Made by a program: the position numbers and the translations under genes | DNA from: Caprimulgus europaeus | Taxonomy: Eukaryota; Chordata; Aves; Caprimulgiformes; Caprimulgidae | Direction of reading: 5' to 3' | DNA: 64,000 nt | NCBI GenBank assembly: GCA_907165065.1 | Contig: OU015528.1 | Coordinates: 32,138,515 to 32,202,514 of the forward strand | In this document: in pieces, positions 1 to 13,800 of the stretch | Position numbering within the stretch: the stretch's first letter is position 1 | Layout of the letters: every line of letters starts with the position of its first letter | The notes under the pieces: model-generated | Seen by the model: the letters and a program-made list of their open reading frames with translations, nothing else | What the model was told of the DNA's origin: nothing | Databases searched by the model: none

Positions 1-345
1 GCTGACTTCTTTCTTTGCACTTGAAGAAAGAAATTAAGTATGTCTAGTTACAAAAAAGGGTCAGAAAAAAATACTACCAACCCCAGCAGAACATAAAAAA
101 GACACAGAGTGATGGAAGAGGAGGAGAGAAATGTCAAAATTAGTCTGATGTATATTGTAAGCTGGGAAATAAAAGTATTAAGACAAGTTTTTTAGATGAC
201 CTGGAACTCCGTAACTCAGCTACAAGGATGGTTCCTATACTTCAGCCACCTACCCAAGCAAGGTCATAATAAAATTCTCAGAGATTGTGTTTTTTAAAAT
301 TAATTCAATTACTTTACAAAAAAGAAACATATGTATATGTAGCTT

Positions 346-527
346 CAAGCACTGGAACAGGCTCCCCAGGGAGGTGGCCATGGCACCAAGCCTGACAATA
401 TTCAAGAAGCATTTGGACAACACCCTCAGACACATGGTCTGAATCTTGGGATTGTCCTATGCTAGGACAGGAGTTGGACTTGGTGATCCTTGTGGGTCCC
501 TTCCAACTCACAACATTCTATGATTCT
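346..527 (+). mobile_element. CR1 LINE, 3'-terminal fragment
   Basis: The sequence begins at 'actggaacaggctccccag' and runs through the usual CR1 3' UTR text to a 'ttctatgattct' tail, so the element is 5'-truncated and on the plus strand. It belongs to the same subfamily as the copy at 15,313-15,750, sharing the stretch around 'atggcaccaagcctgacaat'. It lies within GRIP1 intron 1. Confidence 0.93.
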
Positions 528-3500
528 ACCTACTACCCAATTTTTGACAAAAACCAGGAAATATAATACAGAGCCAGCAGCTGAATATTCTTCTTTTCCT
601 TTGATTTGAAAAAATCTGTATTTAATGACAGAGGGCAAGTAATCTGAAAATGAAGGTTCTTTAGATATTAAAGTGTTCTAAAAAGTAAGAATCAGTTCAC
701 ACTAAATATTTAAAGAAATAGCAGTGAACACATCTAAAATGAGTCTAAGCAGAATGATGAGCAATATATAATATTAATTTTTTTGTTTTGTTTTTTAAGC
801 AAACACAAACACAGGTACCAGTGCATGCATGAATCTGCGGACATGTGAAATCAATACCTTAAGAAGATAGGAAATTTCAAAAACTTTAGAGTTAGTACAC
901 TCAAGACAGACACAGGAAATAAGAGAGCCTGTATGAAAAGCCTAAGTTAGTGCAAAGCTTGGGAATACTACAAACTTGTAATATTCAAATCAAGATAACA
1001 TGAAACTTAAGTTACAAGATGTGTGTGTGTTCAATAAGCAAATGTGAAGACACAAAAACCACCAGTCATGTTTTAACACTTTGTGCTTGAGGTGTGAGGG
1101 GGGTGTTTGGGGGCTTTTCGCTACTAATGATGTTCCTGAATTAATTAAGTTATTCACTCACAAGAGCTACGAGCATAAAGCTACTGAATTATCCTTATAC
1201 ATTGTCCATTTCATTCTTTCTCTCCTCTCTCCATACAGACACCCACATCCCAGCTGAAAGCATTTAATCAACTGCTTCACTTTTGACATGCAAATCCTGC
1301 AAGTTTATCTGGCTCCTGCACATTTTGCAAACAGTCCTAGTAAGAGGGGAAGTTAAAAGCACCACAAATTATAATTTAAAAATAGACTTCTGTAAGAGAG
1401 GAGATGCATTTCCTTGGTCCTGCCAAATCATGATGTACATAGAGCATTTTACAACACAGTTTACTTAAAGCCTACATCTTATATACTGTTTGTTTGGTTT
1501 GGGAAAGGTTAGTATTACGAAAAAAAGGTCAATTAATTTACAAGTATATTCCTCACAAAAATGAAAATTGATATATATATATCTCAAGTATATCAGGTAG
1601 TCTTATCAAATATATCAGGTATTTTGAAAGGGCTCAGGCTCAAATTTTCTCACCACATACAAAAGTATTATGATCTTTACAAAAACACCAGAAAAATGTA
1701 AAAATAAGAATTAATAAAACTGGAAGATATATGGGAAGGAGGTAACATTTTTGGGCAATAGTTTCCTCTGACTTTTCCGAAGAGACCTTGGACTAAGAAA
1801 CAGCCTCCACTAATAGGGCTACAAGGGCTCAGCAAATTTGCTGGCACAGGTGAATTAACCTCCAGAATCCAGCAGAGTTGTACCCATTTACCGAGCAGTG
1901 AATTTCACTCCCCAGAGTATTTTCTATGTGACTACTGCTCTACCTTCTGCCCAGTTGTTGTGTAAATAAGACATTCCTAACACAAAAACAACCCACATAC
2001 TTCACTGAAAATGCCACTGAAATTAATTTTTTGTCAGACTAGTAAAATGGTGTGTTTATTCCACAAGAGCCTCATCACAGTCTCAGGTCTCAACCCTGTC
2101 ATGAGAAGCGTGGGCACAAGTGAGAACAAAATCCTGCCAGTACCAATGCTTTAAAGAGATTTCAAGAATGCAGAGTATAGCAGGGAGCTTGATGGAACTA
2201 TTCTAGTTTCAATCAGATGCCAAAAAAAATACTCAGGTGAGAGGCAGCACCTGTGAGCACCTGCTTATTGCTGATCTTTAGTGTCCAGGAGCTGGCAATG
2301 ACAGTGGAAGAGAGAAGCAGCAGGAGAAGCTCCTCTGCAAGTGCAGTACAAAGGATACAGTATCTGGTCCACAGAGATGATAATCCAAACAGAAAAGAGT
2401 AATACAATCCAAATAGTCCACAGGTGTGTTACTTCCATTTTAATAACAACTTTCAATAAGGCCTCCCATCAGCAAACATCATTGCTCTGAACCACTGCAG
2501 TCACTACCCCAAGGACCCGATGCACCTTCTTTATTCCTGCCTATGCAGAATACATTTATCCCACAGACATTTTTGACCATTATTAAAGGATTTGGCACAA
2601 TGGTAGCCATTACTATACCCCCCCCCCCAAAAAAAAAGTACCAGTTATTGTTCTTCATTTGTTTGCATGAAAAAAATTGTTCTCACAAATATTGTCCCTC
2701 TGTAGAAGAAGCTAAATTGACAAACAAGCATTGGACTGTGGAACACCTGGTCTCCATCGCAGGGAACTGTAGAAAAGCTGGCATCACTTCTATATCTTGA
2801 TAATTGATATCCATACAAACAAAAAGCTTGAAACATGAGGAATCATCTCTGATCTGGCTCAGTTAAACACATGCTCCAGTCATCGATACATTCTTCTCTA
2901 TTCTGTTTGTTACATGTAAATGTGTTGGGTTTAATTAATTTTACCTTGTGGGATAAAGAGATCATGTCTCACTGTACATTCACCTACCTAAAAAACAGCT
3001 TCAGGGAGAAAGTGCTACACTACACAGTGTGGTTCAGGAAACAATAATAAGTATCTTATGTAGCGCTTGCCTTCTTAGGAAAGACATTTACTGGAAGGAC
3101 ACATGCTGGCAATAATTTACAACATTCAAAATACTGTTGGCTAACAAGGAAATATCCGTACTCAGTTATACAATATTCAATTAGCACCCCACAAAATGGT
3201 GGCATTAGAAATTCAGTTTCATCTCACTGGTAAAAAAAAATTATGAGTAAATGTCACTGACAGTCATTTTTAAACTTACAGCATTATATTTTGATCTTTA
3301 ACTATATTTCAGGAAATAAAGAAATTATGCTATTGGGGGGGAATAAAAAAAAAGAAAAAAAGCGCTAAACTTTAGGCAGACAATTGTGGAACTCCCTAAA
3401 TGTTTGTGGGATCCCAGTATGTAAAAAGGATGGTAAAACTATTAAAGTATTTGCTGCAACCTTCCCTGCATAGCAGCAGAATCTTCAAATCTTCACAGCA

Positions 3501-5548
3501 GTGATTTTTACTGATAACAAGAAATTAAATACGAGATGAGAAACATAGAGATTGTGTCAGTCACAGCTGTGTTTCTCAATTCCTGTGGTAATTTCCAAAG
3601 ACAGAAGACAACAAAATTCCATGTGAAATACGTATCAGTATCAAAGTTGTCAGCCCTCGCTTGCCTGTTTTTTCCTTGATGTGTTTTCTTTATAATATTT
3701 CAACAGTAAGGAAAGAACATTGCTTCTAACTTGTGACAGTGGAAAGCAGAATTAGCAGAGATAATGACTTTTTTTAAAAACATCAGATCATCAGCCTCAT
3801 TCAGAATCATAAAACCCAGCCACCCCGTACTGCAGGACACGCCAGAAAGGCTTGTGTTGCCCGGCCACCCTGCATAGCCTGAGCCAGGGGGAAGAGGAAG
3901 GAAAGAAAAGTCAGTAGGGTGATACAGTAATCAAGATTACTTGTATCCAACGTAAATGTTACTATTTTACCCTGAATTTTACAGGGTGTCACACTCATCT
4001 TGCCAGGCCAAAAGGTGGAGCAGGCAACCGCCCTGTCCCCACCCACATAGGGTGCTGGCACATCTGCTTAGTCTGTTTTGGCGTAAATAAATCAGGACGG
4101 ACAGTACTCCGACATTTGAACGTGTATAAACTCAAATGGCTTCGGAAAAACATTCAAACAACACAGAATTTCACAGCCATAATCATAAGACCCTTACCGA
4201 TTTTGCTGACTGAATGACATCCCTTTTCATAAGCACCAGAATGACTAAAAGAGAGCTCAGACACAAGCGATGTGAAGAAGGTGTACCACCATGCCTTGCC
4301 TACTGTAGCCACTTGAGCACAACTGCTCTTCACGAAGAACCTTGAGCAGTGGCAGCTCAGGTAACTTTAAATCATACATAAACAACCCATAGTGGGGATA
4401 TAGGTATGTGTTGAGATTCAAGAAAAGTTGCCTATGTCTAAATTACTGAAGGATCTAACACTGAAGCTTTTGTGTTTCAGCTTATGTCTGTCTTTAATGT
4501 TTCAGTGCACAGGAAATTCTGATCAAGAACTTGCATTTAGAGGTTATACCCTCCACAGCTCCCAGATACCTGCAAAAGCAACTGTGTCCATCGGTTGTAA
4601 ACATTGTTAGTGCTTCAAATTCTACATGTTACTGTTCTTTGAGGGAAGCTAGAGTGTTTGCTGCCATATCAATAAGTCATCATTCATTGTTGGCAAATCC
4701 AACTCCATTTTTGATGAACATTAGCAAAAACTAGTTTACCTCTGCAAAAAATAGAAATTGTTTATTTGCACCCAGTTTCTCACATTTTCTTTCTATATGG
4801 GAAGAAATCTCGGTTATGACCCAGACACAGTAGACTATCATCTCCGAGCAATCAGTGAACACTGCATCTTCATGAAAATTCTGCAAAATTTATCAAATTA
4901 TTTTTATACTACAGGTCATAAAACGCTGTTAACTTGGCTGCACAAATCACATGAGATGTAGATGCTTTTTGCTTACTCTCAGCTCCTTTCATGCTAAAAG
5001 GGCACTAGGGAGCAATTGTTGCCTCCTTTCCATCCCTCTGCTAGAGCCCTCCAAGTCCCAGCTGGTTTTAAGAGAAAGAATGAAAAAACTGACACAGCAC
5101 CTGTCCCCTTTGCATGCTGATGAATACCAGCTCTAAAGTGTCATTTAATCCCACCTGGCAAGTAATCTTCACAGCATTCAGTTTAGCAAATGGAGAAAGA
5201 CCAACTGTCCAAGACGCAGCTAAGTCAGACTAAGGTAAAAAGAGGCAGAAGGCCTGACAAGGACAAAACACATACCATTTATAATTAGCATTTTGTTATT
5301 AATTTATCTTTTATTACTAGTGTTTCCCAATTTGAGATTTAGTTATATTTGCAGATGCTACTGGAGAGCTGGAAGGCAGCTATAGTTAAGCCAGCTTCTT
5401 ACGTTATGTCAGCAAGCTAAAACATGGTGATGTTTCCTTCCATTCTTGTCCTCACTGCAGTTATTCATGACTTACTCGCCTTAAACATAAGCAACTACTG
5501 CATGTTTCACACAGGATAACTGACCAAATGCTCCAGTTGTTCACTCAC

Positions 5549-5735
5549 TAGGTATCTGTCCTGACTCTACATGAAGCCTAGGCAATGCTTCCTCTGGGTT
5601 AGAGACAATCTTCCAAGCACCTCTCTCCAGAGCTCGAATCCAAATATTTGGTCCCAATACCCAGTCCTGATCCTTAAGGCTGCCACTGTAAGTGTATCCT
5701 CTCCTCACAAAAGGCTTTCTGCCATCTGGTTTATA
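5549..5735 (-). other. Unassigned exon-like open frame in GRIP1 intron 1
   Basis: The minus strand is open for 99 residues (5840-5541). The part from about 5735 to 5549 is the most protein-like: it reads YKPDGRKPFVRRGYTYSG, continues through DQDWVLGPNIWIRALERG, and ends at an excellent donor, A|GTGAGT, with GT at 5548-5547. A possible AG acceptor lies at 5737-5736. The implied exon would be 187 nt, phase 0 in and phase 1 out. It cannot be a simple in-frame cassette after the GRIP1 exon at 9934-9988, because that exon ends in phase 1 and the joined frame would hit a stop at once. I do not recognise the protein. It may be an unrelated exon, an old transposon piece or chance. Confidence 0.25.
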
Positions 5736-8700
5736 CTTTAATTTTTCAGGAGACGTGACACAAGAGTAAAAACAAAGCAAGCAAGCCTTTGCACAAGATT
5801 TCCAATTGCAAACTTCCCTGACATCCCAAAGCTTACACACAGCCAGCTAAACACAAGCACTAGATCTCCAGCTCTTCCTTTCTTCAGTTTCTGAGGACCC
5901 ACTTAAGCTCAAGGAAGAGATCGCTTAAAAGACAATGAACAGTTATCCTCAGCCTTTTGTGTTGAAAATACAAGCTGATTTTTTACCATGCACCTGGAAA
6001 GAGTATGAAGTACACCCTCTGTTAAAGTGGCCCTGTTTAATCAGACATAAATTGCTAAGCCTCAATAACAGGCCCCTATCTCTCCCTTATCTGGGAAACT
6101 GATTCTCTTCCAGCCTGAGATGAGCAGACAAGCTCACACAGCAGTAACCTCAGGGATAAATGCTTGTTGTCAGAACATCTTCCGTGAGAACACACTAGTT
6201 TTGTACTTGAGGCAGGATTCAAAAAATCCTTGTATATTTTTTTATCCTTGAGTCTTGGGTTTTAAAACATTTTTTATAATTTCCTTGTTGAAATACCACT
6301 GATTGCCACCCCTTGGAAGAGCATCTTCTCCACAACAGAGCCCTCTCACAAACCCTACATGCATACATGTGCTCTGATGCTCGAAACCTTAATCCAGGTT
6401 ATTCTCCTTCACTCACGGTATCAGTTATTGCCCAGGTGAGCCAACAGCATTGACCACATCTCTGCTACTTCATTTCAGTAAGACCAGCCAACTTTCAGTA
6501 GCAAAATTCTGGTTTTTGGTGAGCTTTTGGATAACCTCCATTTCAGCACATGACTTGTGGGAACAACAAAGGCCAAGCTAAGAACTTTTTTGAGGCAGGC
6601 ATTCAACTTGGGAGGGGGCTCTGAAGGAAGGAAGGGGCAAACAAGGATACTGATATTCTAAAAGAACCCTGCTTGGAGCAAACCCAGCATGCCTGCATAA
6701 GGATATGACTGCAAGATCCCAACAGTTCCTCACATCAAAACAATGAAGCTCCACAGATAGTTTTTTGAGTTGAGCCCTTGCACCAGAACATGCTGCTGCA
6801 GTAGCATCACCATTCAGCTCCTGACATACTAGATAGACCGAGCACCAGCAGAGATACAACAGCTTTTCAAGTGCTCTCCAAAGCAACACTGCATTGGTTT
6901 GGGTGGAGATAAAAGTATCAGTACTCAGTGAACCTTCTACAGGGATACAGTGAGATCGCTACACAGTCCGCACATCCTCTCTAATGAATCCACCCACCTC
7001 TCAAGCCTCATGTCTTAGTGCCTACAACTTCTCTCCTTTCCACAGCTGAGGACAGAGTGGCCTGATCAGCTCTATAAAGGTGCACATGTAGGATGCAGAG
7101 CTCCCGAGGAGAGGCTAAAATGAAGCCCGTGAGGTTTGAGGGGAAGAAGTCTGGGGAAAGATGGTCTGTACAAGCCATTTGTGGTTCACCATAGGGAAAT
7201 CTTTGCCTTCCCGGTTTTCCCAGCACCTCCAGTGACCTCCTCTTTTCCAGTTCAAACCTGCTGCTACAACTAGACTTGAAATTAAAGCTGCACAGTTTAT
7301 TATGACAGAGAAGGGGTGTACAGACTGCGGATACAATAAACAGAGACTGAAGAGGAATGTCAGCCAGAAGTCATTAACAAACTGGGATTATTTAGCTCTT
7401 CACTTGTTTCCTGAGGTTTTCTTTAGTTTGTGGTTTTGGGTTTTTCCTGGGGTTTTTCGTTGGTTGGGTTGGGGGTTTTTTTTTGCATTTTTATAGTCTG
7501 CTTTGGGAGTATCTACCACCAAGAAACTTCAGGAGCAAATTAAATGAGCACTTCTGTGTTGTTATACAGCCAAATTGCTACTAGTCAGTCCTGCTGGTGT
7601 TTGTGGGCTTGAATAAAGACTAGCTCCTCTCACTAAAAGAAAACACTGGTTTATGCAATCAGATTACAGGTAAATAAAATCAAAGAAAATATACACGCAT
7701 GAGATGTTTCTTATTCTTATATTCTATATAAGTATTATTATCCAATATACACATGCATTCAGGATGGACAGATAGATATTTTATATCCTATATATGAGTG
7801 TGCTTGTACATGTGACATAAATACAACTTATATTACTAAATACTACACATCCAATATTACTCCATATCTAAATCATAAAAAAATTACTGGCTACAATGTT
7901 AGTCCAAAATAACAGCTTTTACATTCATTAAAGTCTTCTGATGGCACAATGTACATAAAACGTTCTGCGGAATAAATGAACGGAAATATTTTTCAGAAAC
8001 AGCAGAGGGGGATGTTAGCACAACTGGCTTTGAACCAGAATTTAACTGAATCTGTAATTGCCTTTTAACTCAATGCCATACTAAACTCCTACATTAGCTA
8101 AGATGCACCTTCATTTCATTACTGCACTGGCCATTTTTCTGGCTAGTTTGAAAGCTTTATTTCATCTACTCTTCATACTCAAGGACTATTAAATTTAATA
8201 CTGATTAATTATTTTAACCATTTAATATTTTCCCAAGTCTAAAGCAGAAAAGTTCCAGCAACTGGAAACCTGCTAAACTACTAGCTAAACTTGAGCAATA
8301 TACAATGCAACATACTTCAGGAGGTAATCATTTACTTTAGCTGCAAAAGAGCTTTTCTATTTACACGGCAGAAATACAGTAAAGAAAAGCATCAGTGATA
8401 AGACTATTAACATAAAAATCTATGCAGCCTCATAATGAAGATGAAAGAGATTAATAGAAAATAGGAATAAACAAGAACTGCTAACAAATCAGTATTCTAA
8501 GTGGCATTAAATCCATCAGAGCAAAACCGTTACCATTGTTTACTTCGAATAAAGACAAGCATGCATGTTACAGCTCATGACACAACCTTTATGCAGAAAG
8601 AAATGAGAAAATCCTTCCAGTTTCTGACGTAGCCAGATTAGGCCCCTCTAAAGTTTTCTCAACTGTAAAAGCATCTGATATATTTTGACAACTGTCGTCC

Positions 8701-9933
8701 ATCCTATTTTCGTGATCCCTCAGCTACACAGACTCCTGACATAAAGAAATATGACCACAAATTCTAGTAAAGATGATATATCCTAAGACAAAAGACTAAA
8801 AATCTAGCTTTTCACAGCTGAAATATCTGCTCCCATTTCAGTGACTACTTTTATGATGTCATATATTTGCAATGAACTTCCCATTAGAGATAGGATTTAC
8901 CAGTCAATAGGATGGCTGCAGTTCCGCAAGAGACCTCCACCTCCAACACAAGGATACAATACTTCTTCCACAGAGAAAACAAAACCTCTTATTTTTTAAG
9001 ACTCGGTGAATTTTTGTCCCTAGCAGTACAGCCCTCTCTCCAATACTTCAGCAACCAAAACCAAACATCCTACTTCAGGACTCCACATGCTACCACAGAA
9101 TTCACGACCGGTAAATCAAAGAGACAGGAAGACGGGCACAACAGAGAGCTCTAAGGTGTAAATGGTGTTAGTGGCCTTTTCTCCTCTGACTGACAGACAG
9201 AGCAGTGATACAACGACCTCCCCTGTCGGAAGCCCTCTTTGAGGAAATGGCAAAGTTACCTTTTTATTAGAATAAATAGGCTGTTTATTTTGAAAAAGTG
9301 ACCAGAAACTATCTGCTTTCTGCCTGCACCGACCCCTACGCCGGGGCGGAGGGACCCAAGGCCGCCCCGAGGCCGATGGCGAGACCGGAGAGGCAGCACC
9401 TCCGGGCACTGCTCGCCGCGATCGCTGCCGGCTGGCAGCGGCCGTTCGCGGCTCCGCCGTGCCAGCGCCGACCGGGGTGGGACGGGACGGGTCCAGCCGC
9501 GACCCCCGCCGCCACGGGTAGCGGCCCAAGGACAGAGCCCCAGGCAGGGAAGTTTCGCGAAGTCACTTCGGAGCCTCCCTCCCCTCGGTTCACTCACCCA
9601 TGGCTTTAGGAGCCGGCACGGGGGAGCGCGGGCGGCGGCCCCACGGAGAAAAGTTAGTTGCCGCCGGCGCGAAGGCGGCCCGGCCCGGTGCCCCCCGCCC
9701 CCGGGTGCCGGCCTCCTGCCGCCGCCGCCCCGCGCGCCCCCAGCTCCTGCCGCGGCGGCGGAGCAAGATGGAAGGCGCGGGACCGCCCGCCCGTCCCCCC
9801 GCGGGGGGCTCCACCGTGCCCCCAGGGTGGCTGGAGGGGTGCGGAGGGGAACAGGCGGCGCGGCAGACCCCCGCCTTCCCGCCCTCCATTCCCTCCCTCG
9901 CGGTGGCTGCCGCTCCCGGTGCTCGGCGCTCAC

Positions 9934-9988
9934 CTCGCTCGGGCTCGGCTTGCAGGCAGATGGGGATGTTCTTCTTCCAGCCCGGCAT
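9934..9988 (-). CDS. GRIP1: GRIP1 first coding exon (partial gene, a-type N-terminus)
   Basis: The minus strand reads MPGWKKNIPICLQAEPER from the ATG at 9988-9986 and then meets a splice donor (GAG|GTGAGC, GT at 9933-9932), leaving a phase-1 junction. I recognise this short N-terminus as the one used by an isoform of glutamate receptor-interacting protein 1; the other known N-terminus (MIAVSFKCRC...) is not visible here. GRIP1 is a cytoplasmic seven-PDZ scaffold that binds AMPA receptor GluA2/3 tails, Eph/ephrin-B proteins, liprin-alpha and kinesin, and works in synaptic receptor trafficking and in epithelial adhesion. No PDZ domain is in the window; the following exons lie beyond position 1. 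I chose this ATG because of the family match and its GCCATGC context. The frame is open further upstream, but only because the island is GC-rich. Divergent placement beside CAND1 supports the call. Confidence 0.87.
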
Positions 9989-10137
9989 GGCTCCGCGCTC
10001 CTCACTCAGCGCTGCTGCGGCGGCGGCGGGGAGTGGCCCATGGCAGGGCGAGGTGGCGGCGGTGGCAGCAGCGACCCGCGCTCGGGGTAAGTCGGCTGCT
10101 CCGGCGGGCAGCGGCGGAGGGGCGGCGGCCGCGCGGT

Positions 10138-10176
10138 GGGAGGGAGGGAGGGAGGGAGGACGGGGGGAGGGGAGGT
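10138..10176 (+). promoter_or_regulatory. (GGGA)n tract with G-quadruplex potential
   Basis: At least five runs of three G separated by single A, followed by GGGGGG and GGGG runs, satisfy the usual G-quadruplex pattern on the plus strand. The tract lies about 150 bases upstream of the GRIP1 start codon on the opposite strand, so it falls in the promoter or 5' UTR. The G-rich strand is the template strand for GRIP1. Confidence 0.75.
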
Positions 10177-10850
10177 GGCGGAGCTCCGCCGGGCTGGGGG
10201 ACGGGAGGGAGGACGGGCGCGGGGCGGGCTCGCCCTGGTTCAGCCGGGGACGGGGCGAGTGGGCGGGGGGACTGTGGGAGGGGGAGGCGCGGAGGGGCGC
10301 CCGGCCCCGGCTCTCCCCGCCGCCGGCAGGTGGGACCGCCTGAGCCGCCAGCCGCACAATGGAGAGCCCCGGGGCGGCCCCTGCTCAGGCACGGCGAGGC
10401 CAGGTGGGGCGGGGCAGGGGCAGCCGCCGCTCGGCCGCCAGGTGCGGGCCCGGACGCGGGCGCGGTGCCGCCACAGCGGGCGCAGGCCGCGTGCAGCCGC
10501 TCCGCTCCGTGCCCCGCCCCACCGTGCCCACACCGCGGGCGGAGGAGGGGGTGGTGGGCTGTGGGTGCGGCTGTGACACGCGTGTTAACGGCGGGAGGGC
10601 GTGAGATGCACGTCCCGGGGTCGCCGTCGCTTCACTCGTGGAAGGACCCGAGTTTGGGCCCCTCCGGGCGGCCGAAGGGCGGGATCGGCGTGTGCGGCCG
10701 TCCCTCCCGGCCCCGCGCCTCGGCCCTCGGCCCCCGGCCCCTGCTTCGCGGCTGCAGCGTCGAAGCGGGCCGGTGCCGTTCCTTTGGCTCTTGCAGATGG
10801 GCACGCTCGCCCGCGCCCACAGGTGCGAAAGCTGGGAAATGAGGAGTTAA

Positions 10851-13800
10851 AATACAGGCCAGCTCCCCAGGAACGGCACTGACAGCGCCTTGATCAAATA
10901 AACCAGAATTTGCACCATAAAGAGTCCAGGACCCGGTTGTGACGGGTCGCATTTCCGTCATTATTACAGCCAGTTCCTTACAACCTTCTGACCAAAATAC
11001 TTCGAATCTCACTAATAAATTGTTTCTGACACAGCCATGTCCTAACAGGAGACTAAAGCCGTGCAGATTAAATATTCCTTTTATTTTTAACAGAAAAAAA
11101 AATATAAAAATTTGAAGTGGCAGGTTTGAATGTTTTAAAGTAATGATAGCAATGTAAGAGAAGCTTTTTTTTTTTTTCCAAGGCACTTCTGGGGGTGGAC
11201 TGCTATATGAGCTTCATTGTGCCTAACAGTTGTGTTATTAATATTTTTGTATTCTCTCATTCATCATATTTATAGAAATCATGTAATTTTACATGGTCGA
11301 ACAACTACATGTGAACCCTTCATTCAGATGAAGATTTGAAGGGTTTCCTGGATTTAATTTCTGCTGTAATGACATAATGACAGTTTCCTGACACAGCATT
11401 TTTCCATGTTGACTTTGTGCCAGAGCATAAAGCAGAATGTGTGCCTTGATACTCATGAAAACCCCTTGATTAAAATCCTGTTGATGAGAGCTGCAGCTAC
11501 TGGTTTTTCCTTGATTGCGCTTGGGCCATGGTCCCGTCAGCAGTAATGCTGCAGTGGCACGCAGCGAGATCACCGAGCAGTAGCAGTGTGATCCGAGCGA
11601 GGAGTAGGCGTATCCTGGATTTCTGCTGAATTAAGAGTATACAATAAGGAGTTGCTTTTGCTGGCAACTCTCATGCTGCCTGCGAGAGAACAGGTGATAC
11701 CTGATCTAGAACAAAATCCAGCGCCATGAAGTACAACAAACCAAAACCATTTTACCAAGTTAGACATGTCAGGCTGTATTTATGTCAGGTTTGAATTGTG
11801 TGATGACTGATATTTTTGTTTCATTATTTGGGGCACTAAATTTGGAGATGGACAAGACTGTGGCTGCTCAGGCCAGCAGGCAGCCACACAAGGAGCAGGT
11901 GCTGAAAACTGTCCTAAGAGTTGCTGGAAAATACACAGCCAGGAAACAGGTTTCAAGGCAATGAAGTGGTTTAGAAGCCATATAGCTACTTTCAAAAAAT
12001 TACTTTGGCACTTACTCTCCTAACCTCTGCCATTTCTTAAAAGAAACTTGGGCTTTTAAGTGCTATGGAATGAAATAAAACTTCAGATGATTGTATGTCA
12101 TCCATGTCCTAAATCTTACCTAATACTTCTGATGTCCAGCTTTTACTCCTAGCCTTTCCATTATGAATGAAAAAACTACAAACACTGAGCCTCAACATTG
12201 TATTTCTGATCATCTAGCCAAATTGTGCCAGCACTGGAGTTCTGCAAAATTGCAGGTCAGAAGAATAAAGTAGTAGATTGCCCTACCCTTTAGTCCACAA
12301 TAAGCTGTTTTCTAGCTATTTTTTTTAAAGTGCCATCACTTTGCATGTGAGTAAAAATTCCTTAGGACTGAATGTGGGATTTTTCAGGGTCCTGCAGGAG
12401 TCACAAAACCCCAGCTTTTGGTTTGGATTTGCTCCAGAAATGTATTTCAAAATGAGGGATGTGTCCTATTTTTTCTATTCTCACTGGCTTCTCAGGAATA
12501 AATATGCTACATATTAAATAGCTGACAACATTTGCATTATTGAGTGGAATACATATGCTTTTCTCTGTCCTATGCAAGACCTTACAAATAAATCCTTTTA
12601 GGCAATGACACTCTAATTCCCCATTTCTGTGCTACAGGAAAAGCTTGCATGGGTGCCTGGCTCAAGTTAATTTAATTGCATTCTCTTACTCACATGAGTT
12701 GTTTTACACTGAACAACTGCTTCTACGTATCCCAACGCTAGTAATGGAAGAAAGTAGTCACCTGATTTAGGTGTGCATTTTATGGTGAGTATATCACACT
12801 GACAGCATATAAACTTCCTGCCAGCAATTTTCTGTCTGCAGCTTTTTCCTCTAGAGAATTTTAAATTAATTGAGTCTTGATTTTCAAGGAGGCACCCTTT
12901 CTTCTTACAGCATAGAGATTTTCTGAAGCATATATAGCACCCTAGAATTAATTCAAAGCAAAAGAAGTGTAATATTCCCAAGGAAAGGTTTTACTCTGTG
13001 AGTGTTCTAAAGAAGAGATTCATCTTTCTACTTCCTTTTCTTATGTCCCTAAAGCTAGCTAGGAGAAATATGCAGATGGTGGAGCTGAGGGTTCAGTTCT
13101 GGAGACAGGAATGTTTCTCAGTTACTGCAAAATTGCACCAGCAATTACCTCTAAGTTAAAAGAGATATCTGAGCTTTAAGGTCTTTAAACTCTGGGGTTT
13201 TTTCTCAGTGACTGACACTACCCATGTTCACATACATGTTTGTTATTTCAAAGAGCTTTAAAAAGTGGCAAGAAGAGTATCATCTCCTGCAAACAAGAAT
13301 CCAAAATAACTTATTAAAATAACTTTGATAATAGTAAGATACTACAACTTCTCCGTGTTTCTTGTTATTCAAGCCCTGGAAACTTCTATGTTGTTCTGAA
13401 CAGATGGAAAATGCTTGAGCCTACCACATTGTTCTTGGTGATTCTGCAGTATTTGCCTGTGCCGTCTGGGAGGAAGGAAGGGTCAGTTCTGATCCTTTTA
13501 GATGAATCAGTCCCCACTGCGTGCCCGAGACTGAGGTATTCTTTCTGAGGCTTACATAAATGTGTATGAGTTACATTAAAATGAGATGTGATTTCATTAA
13601 AAAAGTGATACCAATCTTGCCAGCACTGAGCACTGGGCAGATCAGAGGTGCACTCTATACAGTATTATCTTCCCTGAACATCACTCTTTTATTTTCTCTT
13701 TCTTTATTTTCCTTTTATTAAAAAGGTACCTTACCTTGAAAGCTGTTTGTCACATCACTAAACATCAGATCAAGAAGTTCATAGATGAGACAAAAGGATT

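Larger units (their letters stand above)
1..9933 (-). other. GRIP1: GRIP1 intron 1 (part)
   Basis: This is inferred from the donor at 9933-9932 and the absence of any recognisable GRIP1 PDZ exon to the left. The stretch is AT-rich and has one CR1 tail at about 346-527, short homopolymer runs (a C run near 2621-2630, an A run near 3350) and the exon-like minus-strand frame at 5549-5735 described separately. I see no other gene, tRNA or structured RNA. Open frames at 2213-2456, 3807-4061, 6578-6889 and 7008-7336 are short and match no family I know. Confidence 0.7.
9330..10850. promoter_or_regulatory. GRIP1: CpG island and probable GRIP1 promoter
   Basis: About 1.5 kb of very GC- and CpG-rich DNA surrounds the GRIP1 start codon and falls off sharply to AT-rich DNA on both sides. 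I see no TATA box. GC boxes of the SP1 type occur at 10221-10229 and 10405-10415, upstream of the minus-strand ATG, and a purine-rich G-run tract lies at 10138-10176. The transcription start is probably between 10,000 and 10,500, but the sequence alone does not fix it. Long open frames on both strands here follow from the base composition and are not listed as genes. Confidence 0.85.

Noticed and set aside
9256-10842. Long open frames of 247-394 residues on both strands around 9.3-10.8 kb
   Set aside because: They are rich in P, R, G and A and arise from the GC-rich CpG island. Only the 18-residue GRIP1 N-terminus has a family match.
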